From: Blastocatellia bacterium
Lineage (GTDB): Bacteria; Acidobacteriota; Blastocatellia; UBA7656
Assembly: GCA_022615215.1 (NCBI GenBank)
Contig: JAKEHD010000031.1
Location: 1-8,735, forward strand
Reading direction: 5' to 3'
Length of the DNA: 8,735 nucleotides
Every line of letters starts with the position of its first letter. Position 1 is the first letter of the stretch. The notes below the pieces were generated by a model, which did no database searches, was not told the DNA's origin, and worked only from the letters and a program-made list of their open reading frames with translations. Both the position numbers and the translations under genes were made by a program. Positions 5,929 through 8,735 of this stretch are shown piece after piece.

Positions 5929-7965
5929 AGTGATTATCAGGTTCAGCCAACTGTCGACCTCTACGTTCAGTCCGGCCGGTATGAGCGTCGTCGAACTGTA
6001 TTCGGCGATGATGGCCGCGCCTTTGAATTTATCGCCCGCGCGGAGGTCGTCTCGCAGGTAGACGGGTGTTTCGGCGGCGCGCTCGGTCAGATAAACCTTC
6101 GCCGTGTAAGCGGGCTTGATCTCGCGTTGATTGATTGAGCGCGAGCGCCTGATTCGTGGTTTATCAGTGATGCCTGCGGCGCGCACTCGCAGGGAGACTA
6201 TTTCGCTCGGACGCGAGGAATCGGCATAACCGTACCGCTCGCGGTGCGCGGAGTGAAATGCTCGCTCGAAGCGGCTGCCCCAGGCCACTTCGATTTCGAA
6301 GGACTGGCCGATATATCGCATGGCTACGAAGCGAGTCATCTTCACCCGATTGCCGCGAAACCCTTCATCTGTGAGGTCGCGCCTGGCCTGGCGTTCGAGC
6401 GCGCGCCAAGTGCGCTCTATCGCGGGCAGATTGCGATCTACAGTCTTCATCATCACCGTGCGCGAATAGTCCTTCACAACATCGCCGAGCAGCACGCCCA
6501 GCGCAGACAGAGTGCCCGGAGAGCGCGGTACGATCACGCGCGGAATCCTGAGCGATGCAGCAAGCTCGCACACGTGCAGGCCGCCCGCGCCGCCGAAACT
6601 GACGAGGGCGAAGAGTCGCGGGTCTTGCCCTCTCTCGACCGAAACGACCCTGAGCGCGCGCTCCATGTTGGCGTTTGCGACCCGTATGACTCCGAGCGCG
6701 GCAAGTTCGGCAGTGACCGTCTTCTGACTGAAGCGCGACATATCAAAGGCAAGCTTCGATAAAAAGCGTCTGGCGCGTTCCGTATCGAGTTGCATCTCGC
6801 CGCCAAGCAGCGCCGCGCCGCCGAAACGACCTAGCAAGAGATTTGCGTCCGTGACCGTGACCTCTTCTCCGCGGCCGTAGCAGGCCGGGCCGGGGTCCGC
6901 GCCTGCCGATTCGGGACCGACTCTCAGAGCGCCTGCATCGTCCACGCGGGCAATCGAGCCGCCGCCCGCCCCTACCGTGTGAATGTCTATTACGGGGACG
7001 GCCACCGGCAAATCGGCCACCAGAGCCTCATTCGTGGTGCGCGCTTCGCCCCGACAGAGCGCGACATCGGTCGAGGTGCCTCCCATGTCGAAAGTTATGA
7101 TGTCGCGGGCGCCTGCGCTCGCGCATACTCTCTGCGCGCCGACCACGCCCCCTGCCGGGCCTGAAAGTATGGCGCGCACAGGCTCGGCCGCAGCCACAGC
7201 CGCAGACACGGATCCGCCGTTCGATTGCATCACGCGCAGAGGCACGCTCACAGACCGCCTGTTGCTTTTCGGGATTTGATTTCTGACGAGCGATTGAAGT
7301 TCGTCGGCGAGCGACCTCAGATAACGCGACATCAGCGGCGCTAGATAAGCATTGATTACGACGGTCGAGGTGCGTTCGTACTCGCGGTATTCGGGCAGTA
7401 TCAGGTGAGAGAGCGATACGGGAATGCCGAGCGGTTCAAGCTCGCTTGCGACCTGTTGTTCGTGCGCGGGATTGGCGAAAGAGAAGAGCAGGCACACGGC
7501 GACGGATTCCACTTTGTGACGCGCGATCTGCTCGATCACTTTTCGCAGGCTCTCCGTATCAAGCGGGGTGAGGATAGCGCCATCGGGAGCCATGCGTTCT
7601 CGCGCGGCGAAACGCAAAGGGCGAGGGATGAGCGGCGCAGGACGAGTGACCATGAAATTATAGAGTTCGGGACGGGCCTGACGACCGATTTCTATCGTGT
7701 CTTCGAAGCCTTCCGTAGTGATGAGCGCCGCGCGAGCGCCCTTGCGTTCGAGCAGTGCGTTTGTGGCGACAGTAGTGCCGTGAACTATCTCCGAAGGCGC
7801 TGTTTCGGCATCGGCCAGGATGCGCGCCACGCCGCGAAGTATAGATTCAGCGGGGTTGTGCGGAGTGGAAGGGAGTTTGAAAGCGGTGATGCGCGACCCG
7901 CGCGCTACTACGAAATCGGTGAAGGTTCCCCCTGTGTCTATCCCTATTCTTATCGGCTCTGACAC
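5926..7965 (-). CDS. Hydantoinase/oxoprolinase family protein, subunit A type (HyuA-like), stand-alone
   Basis: 679 residues from a GTG at 7965. I prefer this to the TTG at 7989 because that TTG and the codons after it cover the strong ribosome binding site AGGAGGAGA (7975-7983), nine bases before the GTG. The protein is an ASKHA-type ATPase of the HyuA family, which drives ATP-dependent opening of cyclic amides (hydantoins, 5-oxoproline) or carboxylates ketones (acetone and acetophenone carboxylase beta subunits). Motifs: IGIDTGGTFTD (7-17), HGTTVATNALL (62-72), SGPAGGVVGA (268-277), DMGGTSTDVAL (293-303), HTVGAGGGSI (329-338), SAGADPGPACYG (353-364), FGGAGGLH (457-464), then the C-terminal part with YIGQSFEIEV and RYGYAD. 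The length is full for subunit A. The usual partner HyuB is neither fused nor adjacent, so the substrate cannot be named. Heptad palindromes flank the gene on both sides. Confidence 0.93.
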   Translation of the reverse strand: MSEPIRIGIDTGGTFTDFVVARGSRITAFKLPSTPHNPAESILRGVARILADAETAPSEIVHGTTVATNALLERKGARAALITTEGFEDTIEIGRQARPELYNFMVTRPAPLIPRPLRFAARERMAPDGAILTPLDTESLRKVIEQIARHKVESVAVCLLFSFANPAHEQQVASELEPLGIPVSLSHLILPEYREYERTSTVVINAYLAPLMSRYLRSLADELQSLVRNQIPKSNRRSVSVPLRVMQSNGGSVSAAVAAAEPVRAILSGPAGGVVGAQRVCASAGARDIITFDMGGTSTDVALCRGEARTTNEALVADLPVAVPVIDIHTVGAGGGSIARVDDAGALRVGPESAGADPGPACYGRGEEVTVTDANLLLGRFGGAALLGGEMQLDTERARRFLSKLAFDMSRFSQKTVTAELAALGVIRVANANMERALRVVSVERGQDPRLFALVSFGGAGGLHVCELAASLRIPRVIVPRSPGTLSALGVLLGDVVKDYSRTVMMKTVDRNLPAIERTWRALERQARRDLTDEGFRGNRVKMTRFVAMRYIGQSFEIEVAWGSRFERAFHSAHRERYGYADSSRPSEIVSLRVRAAGITDKPRIRRSRSINQREIKPAYTAKVYLTERAAETPVYLRDDLRAGDKFKGAAIIAEYSSTTLIPAGLNVEVDSWLNLIIT

Positions 7966-7974
7966 GAGGGACTG

Positions 7975-7983
7975 TCTCCTCCT
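7975..7983 (-). promoter_or_regulatory. Shine-Dalgarno that decides the hyuA-like start
   Basis: On the - strand AGGAGGAGA is followed after nine bases by GTG (7963-7965). A longer reading frame from TTG at 7989 would place this site inside the coding region and add eight residues (MLRRRQSL) before the conserved N-terminal phosphate-binding strand. The GTG start is therefore preferred. Confidence 0.8.
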
Positions 7984-7993
7984 GAGCAAAGTG

Positions 7994-8064
7994 AATCAGC
8001 TATCAGCCGTCAGTCTTCAGCCATCAGCCTTCGCTTCGGAAGCTGATAGCTGATAGCTGATTAG
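7994..8064. repeat. Heptad repeat palindrome C (same family as palindrome B)
   Basis: The left arm units on the + strand are TCAGCTA, TCAGCCG, TCAGTCT, TCAGCCA, TCAGCCT (7996-8030). The loop region TCGCTTCGGA follows, then AGC, TGATAGC, TGATAGC and TGATTAG (8041-8064). The outer 14 bases are a perfect inverted repeat: AATCAGCTATCAGC (7994-8007) against GCTGATAGCTGATT (8049-8062). The centre contains GCTTC-G-GAAGC, a further small palindrome. The array fills the gap between the stop of the FKBP gene (8068) and the ribosome binding site of the hyuA-like gene. No T-run follows on the - strand, so read-through from the FKBP gene into hyuA is possible. Confidence 0.9.
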
Positions 8065-8067
8065 CGT

Positions 8068-8523
8068 TCACGGAATTATTATGGGCGACATGCCCGGCTC
8101 TATGCCCATGAGTCGGACCTCGAAGTTGAGCGTCTCGCCTGCCAGCAGGTGATTGGCATCAATGGTCACTTCTTCGCCTTCGACTTCGATTATGCGGACG
8201 GGCATGGTTTGCCCGGAGGGCAACTGAAGCTCGAACCCCATACCGACGGCGGGAACCATGTCGGGCGGAAAGGCCGAGCGGGGCACGACCTTGACCAGTT
8301 CTTCGTAATACTCTCCGTAAGCCTGATCGGGAGCTATGGTGATTTTGCGCGTCTCGTCGACTTCCATCCCTCGCACGCCTTCATCAAATCCTTCTATGAC
8401 CTCGCCTGAGCCTACCGTAAAACTGAGCGGCTGGCCCCCTTCGGAACTGTCGAATATGGTCCCGTCATCGAGGGTGCCTGTATAGTGTATCGCTATAGTA
8501 TCTCCGTCCTTAACTTTTGACAT
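8068..8523 (-). CDS. SlyD-type FKBP peptidyl-prolyl cis-trans isomerase
   Basis: 151 residues from the ATG at 8523, which has AGGAGA (8529-8534) five bases upstream. A longer frame to 8724 adds 67 residues without family similarity or signal and is rejected. The FKBP core is at about 1-69 and 128-142 (VKDGDTIAIHYTGTLDDGTIFDSS in two parts, FTVGSGEVIEGFDEGVRGM, ITIAPDQAYGEY). An insert-in-flap chaperone domain typical of SlyD occupies about 71-127 (ELVKVVPRSAFP, GMGFELQLPSG, ANHLLAG). Such proteins catalyse proline isomerisation and bind unfolded chains in the cytosol. The His/Cys-rich metal-binding tail of E. coli SlyD is absent; the protein ends GMSPIIIP, as in many tail-less homologues. No signal peptide is seen. 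It is followed after a heptad palindrome by the hyuA-like gene. Confidence 0.95.
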   Translation of the reverse strand: MSKVKDGDTIAIHYTGTLDDGTIFDSSEGGQPLSFTVGSGEVIEGFDEGVRGMEVDETRKITIAPDQAYGEYYEELVKVVPRSAFPPDMVPAVGMGFELQLPSGQTMPVRIIEVEGEEVTIDANHLLAGETLNFEVRLMGIEPGMSPIIIP

Positions 8524-8605
8524 CGTTGTCTCCTGATTGCGAGAGTACACGTGAATTTGCAGAGCACCAACACAATCCGATGTGAATTGCCTTGCTCGTC
8601 GCTGC

Positions 8606-8644
8606 AAGGGAGAAAAGCTCACAGGGCCGTGAGAGGCTTCCCTT
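8606..8644 (-). other. Possible leader hairpin upstream of the FKBP gene
   Basis: Within the 212 bases upstream of the FKBP gene, two nested stems can form: AAGGGA (8606-8611) with TCCCTT (8639-8644), and CTCAC (8618-8622) with GTGAG (8629-8633), the inner one extended by a G-U pair in the - strand RNA. The rest of 8524-8735 shows no gene I can support, no family riboswitch I recognise, and only weak promoter-like hexamers. The structure could lie in the 5' untranslated region of the FKBP mRNA, but this is a visual call. Confidence 0.3.
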
Positions 8645-8735
8645 ATGAAGGTGAGAGATTCTCGCGTGCAAAGAAAAGCGCTGCCAGAAGAAAAAAGATA
8701 ACATACTAGCCCGGAGGTGTCCAAAACCGCAAGCA

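Noticed and set aside
8524..8724. N-terminal extension of the FKBP gene to 8724
   Set aside because: The 67 added residues have no FKBP or signal-peptide character, and a well-spaced AGGAGA precedes the ATG at 8523, where the family's own N-terminus begins.
8675..8735. Promoter for the FKBP gene near the window end (- strand TTGGAC-17-TTATCT, or TTGCGG-18-TAGTAT)
   Set aside because: Both hexamer pairs match the consensus poorly and neither is better than chance; the real promoter may lie here or beyond the window.

Overview
The window looks like chromosomal DNA of a moderately GC-rich environmental bacterium. My best guess is Acidobacteriota (Blastocatellia-like). The reasons are the DUF1800/DUF1501 exported-protein pair, a c-heme 'choice-of-anchor V' surface protein next to it, and intergenic palindromes built of 7-base repeats. 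This is an inference from gene content; there is no rRNA or other marker here to prove it. Isoleucine AUA codons are unusually common for such DNA.

Layout: bases 1-3676 are read on the + strand and encode an envelope/surface module. It consists of the 3' part of a DUF1800 gene, a Tat-exported DUF1501 protein, and, after a 175-base gap full of small palindromes, a secreted or anchored protein with one CXXCH heme motif, a Reeler-like domain, an Ig-like domain and an IPT/TIG-like domain. Bases 3730-8523 are read on the - strand and meet the first block tail to tail across a nested inverted repeat (3697-3747). In transcription order the - strand genes are a SlyD-type FKBP prolyl isomerase, a stand-alone hydantoinase/5-oxoprolinase subunit A (HyuA-like) ATPase, the bifunctional NAD(P)HX repair enzyme Nnr, and the tRNA t6A-synthesis ATPase TsaE. 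nnr and tsaE overlap by one base (TGATG) and are surely co-translated. hyuA is bracketed by two heptad-repeat palindromes of the same family.

The most notable points are as follows. (1) A near-consensus sigma-70 promoter (TTGACA-17 bp-TATCAT) ends only 7 bases before the nnr ATG, and no Shine-Dalgarno is visible, which predicts a leaderless nnr-tsaE mRNA. (2) That promoter's -35 box overlaps the T-run of the hyuA heptad palindrome, giving a compact terminator/promoter junction. (3) Three heptad palindromes of two sequence families lie in three intergenic gaps. (4) The HyuA has no adjacent HyuB. (5) The DUF1800-DUF1501-heme/Reeler trio has no known biochemical role. I see no CRISPR array, transposase, tRNA, rRNA, phage gene or recognisable defence system, so most of the window is ordinary chromosome.
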